A stretch of 64,000 bases of DNA from Bacillus cereus (GCF_002584535.1 NZ_NUOT01000009.1:1-64000), one strand, 5' to 3'; positions 15,791 through 29,390 are shown, numbered from the stretch's first letter. Made by a program: numbers and translations. Notes: generated from the letters alone by a model not told the origin.

Positions 15791-16156
15791 TTTATTCTCC
15801 ATAAATTCTACTCTATTTCCAAATGGATCTGAAACATAAAATCTAATTACATCTGGTCGAGCATGATCATCTATAACTTGAACCCCTTGCTCGATTAATT
15901 TTTGTTTAAATTCTTCAATTCTATGAACATAAAAAGCTGGATGTGCTTTTTTAGCAGGAGAAAAGGTTTGTTCAACTCCTATATGAATTTCTTGATTTCC
16001 ACAACGAAACCAACAACCGCCACGTTTTCTTAATTCTTCAGGTTTTGGAATTTCTTCTAAACCTATTTTATGTCCATAAAATTCTCTTGCCTCTTCTTCA
16101 CATCCTACAGGTGCTGCTACTTGTACATGATCGATTCCTTGAATGTAACTTACCAT
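15788..16156 (-). CDS. Glyoxalase/bleomycin-resistance (VOC) family protein
   Basis: 122 residues forming one vicinal-oxygen-chelate unit. The first strand IDHVQVAAPVG bears the metal His. The middle has RKRGGCWFRCGNQEIHIGVEQ and the final strand FYVSDPFGNRVEFME carries the metal Glu. The ATG follows GGGGGGAGATAT. It could be a lyase, dioxygenase or drug-binding protein; the fold alone does not decide. Confidence 0.85.
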   Translation of the reverse strand: MVSYIQGIDHVQVAAPVGCEEEAREFYGHKIGLEEIPKPEELRKRGGCWFRCGNQEIHIGVEQTFSPAKKAHPAFYVHRIEEFKQKLIEQGVQVIDDHARPDVIRFYVSDPFGNRVEFMENK

Positions 16157-16433
16157 ATATCTCCCCCCCTTTATATTTTTATTTTATAGTATACTGCTTA
16201 AAAAATAACTTATTTATATTTTATAAAACACGATAAGATTTACTAATCAGCTATATACATATTGTTTGTTTTATAATGAAGAGGGTATTTTAACAAGCAC
16301 CGATTAAAAAGAGCGAAAAAACATTCAATTCTGTAACTTTATTTTTTATAGAAATATATAACATTTTTCATATATTATATTTATAATAGGTTATTGAATC
16401 TGTTTTAGATGCTAGTTGCATGGAGGAAAAGTT

Positions 16434-17963
16434 ATGAGTCGGAAAAAGTTTTCATCTATTCAAAAAAATCGTCATTCGGCTGTGCCTCGCCGTTTACAAA
16501 GTCATATACAAAATTGTACTTTAACAGAAATGTATGCATCTCTTTTTGAGCATAATCCTGATAGTATTATTTCACTGAACTTACAAGGAATCATATTACA
16601 TATTAATCCCTCTGCGGAAAAAATATTAGGATATACTTCAGAGGAATTAGGAAGAAAAACAATTACGTCTATTATAGAAGCACATATTTCTGATCAAGTA
16701 CTACAACATATAAAGAATACTACAGCTGATAATCAAGAAGAATACATACTTTCTATCCGCCATAAAGATGGATATCAAATAGATGTAGTTACAAAATTAG
16801 TCCCTATTTTTATTCAAAATCACCTCTCGGGTGTATATGCAATTATGAAACCTCTCGAAAAATCTGAACGAATTGAAAAAATGTTAAAAGAGAGCGAAAA
16901 ACGATTGCGCACATTAATGGATTCAATGCCAGCCTTTGTCATCTTTAAAGATCATGAAGGACGCTGGCTTGAAGCAAACGATTACGCACTTTCTTGCTTT
17001 GATTTTCACAACGTTCCTTATCATGGAAAAAAAGATAGTGAACTCGTTCAATATAACGAAGCGTACCGCGAAGCATTTTTACATTGCGAAGAAATTGATG
17101 AACTTGCATGGCAAAAAAAACAAATTATTCATGGTGAAGAATTGGTTTTTCATAAGGGTACATCCAATATGATTTTGGACCTTTCAAAAGTTCCACTCTT
17201 TCACCCTGACGGATCCCGAAAAGGACTCATTGTTATGGGCAGGGATGTTACTGAATTAAAAGAAACAGAGAAATTACTACGAAAATCTGAAAAATTAGCG
17301 GTAGTCGGACAGCTAACGGCAGGAATAGCTCATGAAATACGTAACCCATTAACAGCTTTAAAGGGATTCTTAACATTATTACGGCCTGATATTAGTGAAA
17401 AAAACAAGTGGTATATAGATGTTATGCTAAGTGAAATTTCACAAATTGAATCCATTACAAGTCAATTTATGGCGATGTCTAAACCACAAGTTTTATCTAT
17501 CCATTCTTGTCAAATCCAAACAGTAATCGAAGAAGTTGTAACCTTCATTTTACCTACTGCGGTTATGCATAATGTACATATTATTATGGATCATTCTTCT
17601 GCTCTGCCCGAAATCCAATGTGATGCTAATCAGTTAAAACAAGTCTTTATTAATATTTTAAAAAACGCCATTGAAGCTATGCCAGATGGTGGAAATATCT
17701 TTATTAAAACGAAATCATTAAAAGATAATTTCATTTTAATACGTATTTTAGATGAGGGCTGTGGTATTCCGCAGGATCGTATTTCTCGTTTAGGTGAGCC
17801 TTTCTATAGTCTAAAAGAAAAAGGCACCGGACTGGGTTTAATGATGTGTTATAAAATTATCGATGAGCATCACGGTAAACTTCAAATCTCAAGTAAATTG
17901 AATAAAGGAACAACTGTAGATATTCGATTACCCATCTCCCCGGTGCCGAATAATAACAAGTAG
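16434..17963 (+). CDS. PAS-domain sensor histidine kinase (Kin-like)
   Basis: A soluble histidine kinase of 509 residues with two PAS domains (about 30-135 and 155-270). HisKA follows, with the phosphoacceptor His300 in GIAHEIRNPL. The ATPase domain has N box NILKNAIEA, G1 DEGCGIP and G2 KGTGLGL. There is no transmembrane helix and no response regulator nearby. Orphan, cytosolic PAS kinases of this form feed the sporulation phosphorelay in Bacillus, so a role in Spo0F phosphorylation is likely but unproven. Start ATG 16434 follows GGAGGAAAAGTT; a frame from ATG 16416 lacks a signal. Confidence 0.9.
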   Translation: MSRKKFSSIQKNRHSAVPRRLQSHIQNCTLTEMYASLFEHNPDSIISLNLQGIILHINPSAEKILGYTSEELGRKTITSIIEAHISDQVLQHIKNTTADNQEEYILSIRHKDGYQIDVVTKLVPIFIQNHLSGVYAIMKPLEKSERIEKMLKESEKRLRTLMDSMPAFVIFKDHEGRWLEANDYALSCFDFHNVPYHGKKDSELVQYNEAYREAFLHCEEIDELAWQKKQIIHGEELVFHKGTSNMILDLSKVPLFHPDGSRKGLIVMGRDVTELKETEKLLRKSEKLAVVGQLTAGIAHEIRNPLTALKGFLTLLRPDISEKNKWYIDVMLSEISQIESITSQFMAMSKPQVLSIHSCQIQTVIEEVVTFILPTAVMHNVHIIMDHSSALPEIQCDANQLKQVFINILKNAIEAMPDGGNIFIKTKSLKDNFILIRILDEGCGIPQDRISRLGEPFYSLKEKGTGLGLMMCYKIIDEHHGKLQISSKLNKGTTVDIRLPISPVPNNNK

Positions 17964-18023
17964 CGTTTCATTCATTTTCTCTTCTCCCTATCATGTTATT
18001 CTCTTATATTTATTGCTTACATA

Positions 18024-18062
18024 ATAAAAGAAGAACACCTTATGTGCTCTTCTTTTATTATT
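18024..18062. terminator. Bidirectional terminator
   Basis: AAAAGAAGAACAC pairs with GTGCTCTTCTTTT, one A-C mismatch, flanked by A and T runs between converging genes. Confidence 0.85.
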
Positions 18063-18064
18063 AT

Positions 18065-19192
18065 TCAGATTAATGTAGCAAGATGCTGCTTTGCATCGTA
18101 TTCCCCTAAGCTTTCCCCTCGTTTAACACGATGAACAAAATCCGGATTAGAAATCAATGGTCTACCAAATGCTGCTACATCAATTGTACCTTCTTGTAGT
18201 GCTTCTTCTGCCTCTTTTGGATTTAAATTCCCAACTCCTACAATTATACCCTCCCAATATTTACGAACTAATTGATGTAAGTTTTTTCCGTCAGCTATAA
18301 CTTGCGTATAATTCATTGTAGAAGGATGAATCATCGTTAATCCTACTTCACAGAACATCTCTATGAAAGTTTTTATTGCTGCTTCAGGATCTTTCCACAT
18401 ATAACCAGGGTTATCACCTTTAAATGCCGAAAAACGAATAAGCGTTTTATCTGTACCAATCGCACTTATAACAGCTTGTAATACTTCTTTCATAAACGTT
18501 AACCTTTGTTTTAAGTCTCCGCCGTATTGATCATTTCGATGATTCGCAAACTCATAAGCAAATTGATCAATTAAATATCCATGTGCCCCATGAATTTCTA
18601 CCCCATCGAAGCCTGCTTCTATCGCATTCCTAGCAGCTTGTGCATACTGTTCGATAGTCTCTTGAATTTCCTCTATCGTCATCGCTTCTGGCGTATCAAA
18701 AGGCTTCCGAAAACGCGGGACATTTCCTTGTGCCGCAATAGCTGAAGGTGCTTGTGGTAAGAATCCACCTGTTAGTTCATGATGGCTCATACGTCCTACA
18801 TGCCATATTTGCGCAATAATTGTTCCACCTTCTTTATGTACTGCATCTGTTACTGACTTCCAAGATTCAATTTGCTCCCCGGTATAAATACCTGGGACAC
18901 CTGGATTCCCCTTCGCTCTTGGACTAATTACTATTCCTTCTGTAATAATGAGACCAACACCATCTGCCGCACGCTTTCGATAATACTCGGCTACATCAGC
19001 TCCGACTACTCCTGTTTCATCATTTGCGAAACAACGCGTCATCGGAGCCATTGCCACACGATTACGAAGAGACCAAGCTCCAATTTGAATCGGATCAAAT
19101 AACTTTGTTTCTTCCACGTTTTGAAATGATCCCCAATTGTTTATATTCGTGCCTTCATAGATACTGGCTACTTTATTATTTGAATTTGGCAT
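18065..19192 (-). CDS. Old yellow enzyme-family NADH:flavin oxidoreductase
   Basis: An FMN-dependent ene-reductase of the classical OYE branch, 375 residues. The FMN site APMTRCF and the His pair in EIHGAHGYLIDQFA, which bind the substrate, are visible. So are the catalytic Tyr region and the C-terminal phosphate-binding FGRPLISNPDF. The N-terminus has about 25 extra residues before LFDPIQIG. The ATG follows AAGGGGGAAGAAAG. The substrate is unknown; such enzymes reduce enones, nitro esters or electrophiles. It stands alone between terminators. Confidence 0.9.
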   Translation of the reverse strand: MPNSNNKVASIYEGTNINNWGSFQNVEETKLFDPIQIGAWSLRNRVAMAPMTRCFANDETGVVGADVAEYYRKRAADGVGLIITEGIVISPRAKGNPGVPGIYTGEQIESWKSVTDAVHKEGGTIIAQIWHVGRMSHHELTGGFLPQAPSAIAAQGNVPRFRKPFDTPEAMTIEEIQETIEQYAQAARNAIEAGFDGVEIHGAHGYLIDQFAYEFANHRNDQYGGDLKQRLTFMKEVLQAVISAIGTDKTLIRFSAFKGDNPGYMWKDPEAAIKTFIEMFCEVGLTMIHPSTMNYTQVIADGKNLHQLVRKYWEGIIVGVGNLNPKEAEEALQEGTIDVAAFGRPLISNPDFVHRVKRGESLGEYDAKQHLATLI

Positions 19193-19334
19193 CTTTCTTC
19201 CCCCTTAATTAAAAATTCCACTTACATTTCATTGAAACGATGGAAATTATCTATAACCGCATCATAATTTCTCACAAACTAGTACGTCAATTTATACGCT
19301 CTTATCACACAATATTCGTATATTGGGCCATACA

Positions 19335-19371
19335 AAAAAGCCTCTTCAAATAAGAAGAGACCTCTTTTTTC

Positions 19372-19372
<1 letters not shown>
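19335..19372 (-). terminator. Terminator of the hut operon
   Basis: On the minus strand GAGGTCTCTTC and GAAGAGGCTTTTTT form a stem directly after the hutG stop. Confidence 0.75.
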
Positions 19373-24802
<5,430 letters not shown>

Positions 24803-24826
24803 CCTTTTTCCTCCTTAAAAAGAGCA

Positions 24827-24900
24827 AAAGGGGACCTTACCTTTTCAAGACAGACTTCTGTCCTAAAAAGCAAGGCCCCCTTCTAACTAATAGACTATGG
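24827..24900 (-). promoter_or_regulatory. HutP-type antitermination site of hut
   Basis: Between hutP and hutH the minus strand has AAGGGGGCCTTGC pairing with GTAAGGTCCCCTT around a loop holding a second small hairpin, then TTTTGCTCTTTTT: a terminator. Just before and inside the 5' side lie TAG triplets (in CATAGTCTATTAGTTAG, 24899-24883). These match the spaced UAG repeats to which HutP binds with histidine and Mg2+ in B. subtilis. Bound HutP would keep the terminator open. Confidence 0.82.
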
Positions 24901-24905
24901 GCAAA

Positions 24906-25346
24906 TCATATGTGATTAATTCCTAAACCAATCGCCTCATGCTCAGATCCTTTTACAGGCGCACCTATCGTTCCATAAAGTGCAACAGCAAGCCATTCGC
25001 CTTCTTTTTTTCCGTCGTATGGTGTGCCGCGCACGATTGCAAACCGAAGACCTACTGTACGAAGAACGTCTGCTAACTGAATTTGACCTCTCGTTACCCC
25101 GTACAACGCTTCCATGATTGCATGATAAAGTGCATGCGTTTCTCTGTAAACGTCTGTTTCAATAACTTGGTTGCTCTTAGCCGCTGTTTCCATTGCTGCG
25201 ACAACTTTTTGCGAATTCATAGAACCGACTTTCCCAGTACAATATTTCCAACCTTTCGGAGTCGATAATACAGGGCTTTCATTCTCATCCGCAAGTGCCA
25301 ACAACATAGCCATACGACCAATTCGATGTGTTCCTTGAAGAAGCAT
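24906..25346 (-). CDS. hutP: HutP antiterminator
   Basis: An RNA-binding hexameric protein that, with L-histidine and a metal ion, stops termination ahead of hutH. 146 residues. The conserved segment [15 protein letters not shown] and the C-terminal metal/His region (the [10 protein letters not shown] strand and [18 protein letters not shown]) are typical. First gene of the operon. Its promoter is at 25393-25421. Confidence 0.95.
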   Translation of the reverse strand: MLLQGTHRIGRMAMLLALADENESPVLSTPKGWKYCTGKVGSMNSQKVVAAMETAAKSNQVIETDVYRETHALYHAIMEALYGVTRGQIQLADVLRTVGLRFAIVRGTPYDGKKEGEWLAVALYGTIGAPVKGSEHEAIGLGINHI

Positions 25347-25392
25347 GTGACTCTCTCATTTCTCGTGAATTATTTGAATATTACTTAATTTA

Positions 25393-25421
25393 AGAATATA
25401 TGAAAACGGTTAAATCGTCAA
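25393..25421 (-). promoter_or_regulatory. hut operon sigma-A promoter
   Basis: On the minus strand TTGACG (25421-25416), a 17-base spacer and TATTCT (25398-25393) lie about 50 bases before hutP. Confidence 0.75.
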
Positions 25422-25465
25422 TAGTTTAAATAATTATTTAAATGAATTTTTTCAATACTCTGTTC

Positions 25466-25511
25466 AATTGTGTACACAATTTATTTACAGAAAATTTCTA
25501 GCCATGCTATA
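25466..25511. promoter_or_regulatory. Palindrome, CodY-like box and promoter
   Basis: A perfect 16-bp palindrome AATTGTGTACACAATT (25466-25481) is followed at once by TATTTACAGAAAATT (25482-25496). Read on the minus strand the latter is AATTTTCTGTAAATA, 13 of 15 matches to the CodY consensus. TTTACA (25484-25489), 18 bases and TATAGT (25508-25513) form a promoter for the methyltransferase at 25543. CodY at this place would cover its -35 box and might also reach the hut promoter about 60 bases away. Confidence 0.6.
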
Positions 25512-25542
25512 GTTTCACTAACAGCTGCAAGGGGGACCCGAA

Positions 25543-26493
25543 TTGGTTAAGAGAAAAGATATTCACTTTCGAATTGACGAAAGATTACTAGAAAGATTTG
25601 AAGCAGCACTTCATTATGAATGTCTAAATAAAACAGATATTTTAACACATGCTATTCAGCAATTTTGTGTAAAGGTGGAATCAGAAAAATTGAATGATAT
25701 AAAAAGGCAATACGCTGTAAGTAACCATCTGCAAACACGGATCGATACTCATAAAAAATATGAGGAAAAACGAGTAGACTTAGATGAAATTGTAATAGGT
25801 CATCTACAATTACAAGGAACGGAAAAGATATTAGAAGTTGGATGCGCTAATGGAAAGTTCCTTGCACTGCTACAAAAAAACGGTCATAAGGGGCATCTCA
25901 CTGGTTTGGATCAATCTATAACTATGCTGCGAGAAGCCGCTATAAATGGAGCGCAGCAACATGTAAATATTGAATGGGAACTTGGAGATGCTACCAAACT
26001 TCCTTTCCCAGCTGATTCTTATGATTGGATCATCGCAAGACATATGCTGTATCACATGACAGATGTTGAAAAAACAATTCAAGGATTTCATAAAGTAATT
26101 TTTCCTGAAGGCAGGTTCCTAGCCACAACAAATTCCAAAATCTCATTACCCCGTATAGATGAGATGTGTAACAAAATGTTAGTCGCATTCGATTTACCCG
26201 AAAAAGCACCATCAGCTTCTCCATTTTGTTTAGAAAACGGAAAACAATTATTACAATCTGTTTTTCAAACTGTGGAGGAAACAGTTATTCATAATGCACT
26301 TCTATTTCATCATGCTACACCTATCGTTAACTATATCTCTAGTATGTTTCCATCTTTAAACATACCTGATGACATTCATCTTCATTCAGAAATGAAAGGA
26401 TGGCTGACCATGGAAATAGAAAATGAATTATCTCTTCATGGCGGAGTATGGCATGATCCAAAAACACTAGCTATTTATAGATGTACAAAATGA
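25543..26493 (+). CDS. Ribbon-helix-helix/SAM methyltransferase fusion
   Basis: The first 45 residues read like a CopG/Arc ribbon-helix-helix: a basic beta strand KRKDIHFRID, then helix ERLLERFEAALH and helix NKTDILTHAIQQFC. After a linker comes a class I methyltransferase: motif I ILEVGCANGKFL, acidic GLDQS, GDATKLPFP and the WIIARHMLYHM region, about residues 80-220. The C-terminal part is unassigned. Start TTG 25543 follows AAGGGGG. No partner is obvious except a second methyltransferase gene downstream. The fusion suggests a DNA-bound methyltransferase or an autoregulator that binds the palindrome at 25466; this is inference. Confidence 0.75.
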   Translation: MVKRKDIHFRIDERLLERFEAALHYECLNKTDILTHAIQQFCVKVESEKLNDIKRQYAVSNHLQTRIDTHKKYEEKRVDLDEIVIGHLQLQGTEKILEVGCANGKFLALLQKNGHKGHLTGLDQSITMLREAAINGAQQHVNIEWELGDATKLPFPADSYDWIIARHMLYHMTDVEKTIQGFHKVIFPEGRFLATTNSKISLPRIDEMCNKMLVAFDLPEKAPSASPFCLENGKQLLQSVFQTVEETVIHNALLFHHATPIVNYISSMFPSLNIPDDIHLHSEMKGWLTMEIENELSLHGGVWHDPKTLAIYRCTK

Positions 26494-26527
26494 ATTTGAA
26501 TCTACTTTATAATAAGCTCTTTAAATT

Positions 26528-26567
26528 TATCTTAGGTTGATGTTGATATGGCGATACCCCAAGAGGA
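26528..26567. mobile_element. Right-end relic of an IS231-type element
   Basis: ATCTTAGGTTGATGTTGATATGG followed by CGATACCCC resembles the right end plus target flank of the other copies. The left end is gone. Only about 40 bases are recognisable. Confidence 0.35.
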
Positions 26568-26619
26568 GAATTATATATTACAAATATAACAATAAACAAA
26601 AATACAAGAGGTGAAACTG

Positions 26620-27180
26620 TTGGCTATAAAACAAAAGGAAATTAAGGTAGTAATTGGTGCAGGGGAATATAATAATAATCCAGGCTGGCTACATACAAAT
26701 GAAGAGGAATTGAATTTATTAAAAAGGGAAGATTGGACAAAAAAGTTTGATCCTAATTCTTTAGCGGTAATTTTAGCGGAGCATGTATGGGAACATTTAT
26801 CATATGAAGAAGGCATAGAAGCGGCGAAAGTATGTTATGAATTTTTAAAACATGGTGGTTATATTCGATGCGCCGTTCCTGATGCATTTTTCCCAGATGA
26901 AGAATACCAAGAGGCTGTACAAGTTGGAGGACCTGGACCTAAAGACCACCTCGCAGCTAGTCATAAAATAGTTCATAATTATGAAACTTTAAGGAAAATA
27001 TTTGAAACTGTTGGATTCGAAGTGGAATTACTTGAATATTGTGATGAAGAGGGGCATTTTCATTACAATGAGTGGGATGGAGCCGATGGGGTTATTTTTC
27101 GTTCAAAAAAATATGATCCACGAAATCAAGGGGATACACTTGTTTTTCCGTCGTTAATTATAGATGCAATAAAGTCTTAG
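26620..27180 (+). CDS. SAM-dependent methyltransferase-like protein
   Basis: About 186 residues. The core VVIGAGEYNNNPGWLHTNEEELN is an abbreviated motif I region as in the short COG4627-type predicted methyltransferases. LAVILAEHVWEHLSYEEG holds the motif IV analogue, and FLKHGGYIRCAVPD is the usual post-motif strand. A glycine-rich PGPKDHLAASH loop follows. I take TTG 26620 as start because AGAGGTG lies six bases before it; the longer GTG 26611 is part of that site. The substrate is unknown. Confidence 0.7.
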   Translation: MAIKQKEIKVVIGAGEYNNNPGWLHTNEEELNLLKREDWTKKFDPNSLAVILAEHVWEHLSYEEGIEAAKVCYEFLKHGGYIRCAVPDAFFPDEEYQEAVQVGGPGPKDHLAASHKIVHNYETLRKIFETVGFEVELLEYCDEEGHFHYNEWDGADGVIFRSKKYDPRNQGDTLVFPSLIIDAIKS

Positions 27181-27198
27181 TTATTAAGCTAAACAGGT

Positions 27199-27253
27199 GC
27201 TTTTCTTGAAGAAAAGCTTTAAAGTCGATTTCCAATAGGAGATCGGCTTTTTT
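27199..27253 (+). terminator. Terminator of the second methyltransferase gene
   Basis: AAAGTCGATTTCC (27221-27233) pairs with GGAGATCGGCTTT (27238-27250) with G-U pairs, then T4. A smaller hairpin GCTTTTC/GAAAAGC precedes it at 27199-27217. Confidence 0.75.
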
Positions 27254-27389
27254 AGTATCATAACTCAACAATCTTGATACCTCTTCATCATTATAAAGGT
27301 ATATGCGGTTTCGTAACATATATTTATAAATCGCGTGACAGTTATATACAAGCACCCAAAATACTAAAATTGAAAGTTATATAAAACTC

Positions 27390-27430
27390 TCATTCTTAGG
27401 GCATTAGAAAAAATTAGCTTGATGGTCATT
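27390..27430. mobile_element. Right-half relic of an IS231-type element
   Basis: CTTAGGGCATTAGAAAAAATTAGCTTGATGGTCAT corresponds to the right half of the copy at 5240-5358, described here by position. It cuts directly into the gene fragment that follows. Confidence 0.45.
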
Positions 27431-27596
27431 CCGTGAACCAGAAGAACGAAAACCTTATCCTGTCTGGCGTTATCCAAATGAAAAATGGTTTGATGCACAC
27501 TATCAATATATCGATAGAAAACACGGGGCGCTATGTCAAAAAATCACTGAGAATTTACTTGTACTAATGAAACAAGCCTATTCTTCCTCCATATAA
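27423..27596 (+). pseudogene. C-terminal fragment of an unrecognised gene
   Basis: The frame opens right at the IS231-type end and runs to TAA 27594. It encodes about 57 residues with the clearly protein-like run KPYPVWRYPNEKWFDAHYQY and IDRKHGALCQKITENLLVLM. No start or ribosome binding site exists. It looks like the tail of a gene whose front was removed by insertion or deletion. I do not recognise the family. Confidence 0.5.
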
Positions 27597-27621
27597 AAAG
27601 CTAGCAATTTGCTAGCTTTTT
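27595..27621. terminator. Bidirectional terminator
   Basis: AAAAAGCTAGC-AATTT-GCTAGCTTTTT is a perfect stem with A and T flanks. It lies between the gene fragment and the convergent DJ-1 gene. Confidence 0.85.
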
Positions 27622-27640
27622 ATCCCCTTTACATGCACTT

Positions 27641-28219
27641 TCACTCTTCAACTGTTTGTTCCAAAAGCTTTTCCATTAGTATATTGCCTTTACCTCGATA
27701 TACATTCCCTTTATGCTCATTCATTATCCCAAAATACTCAGCTATTGCAACTCCAAATTCGACAAAACCATGCCCTTGTGCTGTTATAATATTTTTATAA
27801 CTAACAACATTTTTATAAATAAAAGTCCCTATAGGAAAACAATCTATTTTACTATAATCCAACGTAACTGTATAAGGAATATCTTTTAATACACCAGCTG
27901 TTGCCAATACAAATGGTCCAGCACAAATAGCTGCAACTAATTTTTCTTTTTTATAGAATTGACGCACGATAGAAAACAGCTCTTTAGCATCTTTAATATG
28001 TTTGACATCCCCACCAGGAATAATCATCCCTTCATAATCATCCACATGAACTTCAGTTAATTCCAAATGCGGTTGCACTTGCAATCCTGTTTCACTTGTG
28101 ATGATATTTTTTGTTACTCCTACTGTTTCAATTTTATAGTCGTCTTTCAATAACGCTGTAGCCACGGTAACCTCGAATTCTGCAAATGTCGGATATACAA
28201 ATAAAAGTATTTTCTTCAT
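27641..28219 (-). CDS. DJ-1/PfpI-family protein
   Basis: 192 residues of the DJ-1/ThiJ/PfpI fold. The nucleophile elbow VAAICAGPFVLA carries the conserved Cys, and GMIIPGGD the acidic partner region. Such proteins are amidases, chaperones or glyoxalases. I start at ATG 28219, which overlaps the upstream gene's stop as ATGA and has GAGGGAGAAGAG before it. It is translationally coupled to the P-loop kinase gene. Confidence 0.85.
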   Translation of the reverse strand: MKKILLFVYPTFAEFEVTVATALLKDDYKIETVGVTKNIITSETGLQVQPHLELTEVHVDDYEGMIIPGGDVKHIKDAKELFSIVRQFYKKEKLVAAICAGPFVLATAGVLKDIPYTVTLDYSKIDCFPIGTFIYKNVVSYKNIITAQGHGFVEFGVAIAEYFGIMNEHKGNVYRGKGNILMEKLLEQTVEE

Positions 28220-28803
28220 GTTCTCTTCTCCCTCACCCATTTCATAAAATACACCTCTGTTTCCTCTACTGTCACTTCATCAGTATTCACATATGTAACC
28301 GAAAATTGTTTATACCACTCCCTTTCCACTTCTACCAATTCTAACTGCTCTTCAAATGAACTTCGTCTTCTCGACGTATCATTCTCTTTTCTCTCCTGCA
28401 ATATCTTTTTAGAAACATCCAAATAACAAATCGCATCTGAACGACATTTCCTTAATTTATGTAATTCATCTTTTAATTCCTTTTCAATATCCCAATCCAT
28501 TCCTATCAATTTTGGAAAATGTATTGTATAAAATTCAACATCTTCTGGGCCCCGATCAAATATCACAATATCTCCCGTGACACTTTGAACCTGTTTAATC
28601 TTCGCTTCAATAAACATTTTTTGATTTGTAATAAATCCCTCTTTTGTGTAAATATCCAAATTTAATCTTTTTCTTTTTTCTACAATTTCATAAGGATTTT
28701 CATATATTACTTGAAAACCTCTTTGCTCTAATCTTCTTGCTAACGTTGTTTTTCCGCCTGCCATTGGTCCTTGAAGTGAAATTATATACGTCATTTTTCC
28801 CAT
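28216..28803 (-). CDS. P-loop kinase of the AAA/dNK-like type
   Basis: 195 residues. Walker A is SLQGPMAGGKTTLARRLE near the N-terminus. A DRGPEDVEFY segment resembles the DR(S/G) motif of deoxynucleoside-kinase-like proteins, and a charged lid region lies around RKENDTSRRRSSF. It probably phosphorylates a small molecule. It is coupled to the DJ-1 gene by a four-base overlap, so the two products may act on one metabolite. Confidence 0.75.
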   Translation of the reverse strand: MGKMTYIISLQGPMAGGKTTLARRLEQRGFQVIYENPYEIVEKRKRLNLDIYTKEGFITNQKMFIEAKIKQVQSVTGDIVIFDRGPEDVEFYTIHFPKLIGMDWDIEKELKDELHKLRKCRSDAICYLDVSKKILQERKENDTSRRRSSFEEQLELVEVEREWYKQFSVTYVNTDEVTVEETEVYFMKWVREKRT

Positions 28804-28877
28804 CCTTTTCCACTAAAATAAACCTCTTTTTTACAATAAACGGAATTTTATAAACTATCAACAAAATACTTCCTACC

Positions 28878-28973
28878 TTGTTTCCTATTTCTATCTAGCT
28901 TATAATAAAAAATAGAGACGATTATGGACGCCTTTTGTGTAAGCTTGGATTTCCAAGCTTACATTATTTTTTG
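28878..28973 (+). promoter_or_regulatory. Promoter, short leader and terminator (attenuator-like)
   Basis: TTGTTT (28878-28883), a 17-base spacer and TATAAT (28901-28906) make a good sigma-A promoter. Only about 60 bases of transcript follow before the perfect 11-bp hairpin GTAAGCTTGGA/TCCAAGCTTAC (28939-28962) and ATTATTTTTTG. A 21-codon frame ATG 28924 to TAA 28989 (MDAFCVSLDFQAYIIFCFPF...) spans the terminator. The module is either a leader attenuator of the gene at 29055 or an independent small RNA. Confidence 0.6.
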
Positions 28974-28997
28974 CTTTCCCTTTCATTAAAAACAGGG

Positions 28998-29022
28998 TAT
29001 ACTACAATAGAACATATGTTCT
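28998..29022 (+). promoter_or_regulatory. -10 box and LexA-type operator
   Basis: TATACT (28998-29003) is followed by the perfect 14-bp palindrome AGAACATATGTTCT (29009-29022). GAACATATGTTC is the Gram-positive SOS (Cheo) box. Placed at the transcription start, LexA would block the gene at 29055. The -35 is weak and overlaps the T run of the preceding terminator. Confidence 0.7.
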
Positions 29023-29054
29023 TAATGATTACATATAGTAAGGAGATAGAACAA

Positions 29055-29351
29055 ATGGTATACGATACAAAAGTAATTTCTTGGAACGAATCTTTAAAAC
29101 AACTACAACGTCGCTACACAAATCAAGCAGTAGATCGAAAACAATTTGAAGATGTTGAACTCATGGAGTTTTTCCGCGATAACGACTACATTTCTCTTCC
29201 TACACATATTAGCGGCCTATCAACAAAACGTTTTACTTCTTACTCTATTTTCACCACTGATGATAAAGATCGTAAAGTTGGAACACTCATTATTGAATAT
29301 TTAGAAGATGATAATGATATATTACGTGTCGAACAACTATACTTTGTTTAA
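29055..29351 (+). CDS. 98-residue protein of unknown function, SOS-type control
   Basis: Start ATG 29055 follows AAGGAGATAGAACAA; a longer frame upstream runs through the regulatory region and is not used. The protein is cytosolic and acidic, with an N-terminal helical part (SWNESLKQLQRRYTNQAVDR) and a C-terminal beta part (RKVGTLIIEYLEDD, RVEQLYFV). No family recognised. A LexA-type box and an upstream promoter-terminator module suggest induction by DNA damage. It ends in a strong terminator, so it is monocistronic. Confidence 0.75.
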   Translation: MVYDTKVISWNESLKQLQRRYTNQAVDRKQFEDVELMEFFRDNDYISLPTHISGLSTKRFTSYSIFTTDDKDRKVGTLIIEYLEDDNDILRVEQLYFV

Positions 29352-29354
29352 TTC

Positions 29355-29390
29355 AGAACGCTTGGTCAAAACGGCCAAGCGTTCTTGCTT
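29355..29390 (+). terminator. Terminator of the 29055 gene
   Basis: AGAACGCTTGG pairs with CCAAGCGTTCT around a nine-base loop, four bases past the stop. Confidence 0.85.

Noticed and set aside
27158-27355. 65-codon open frame on the minus strand
   Set aside because: It overlaps the methyltransferase terminator. There is no ribosome binding site and the composition is unconvincing.
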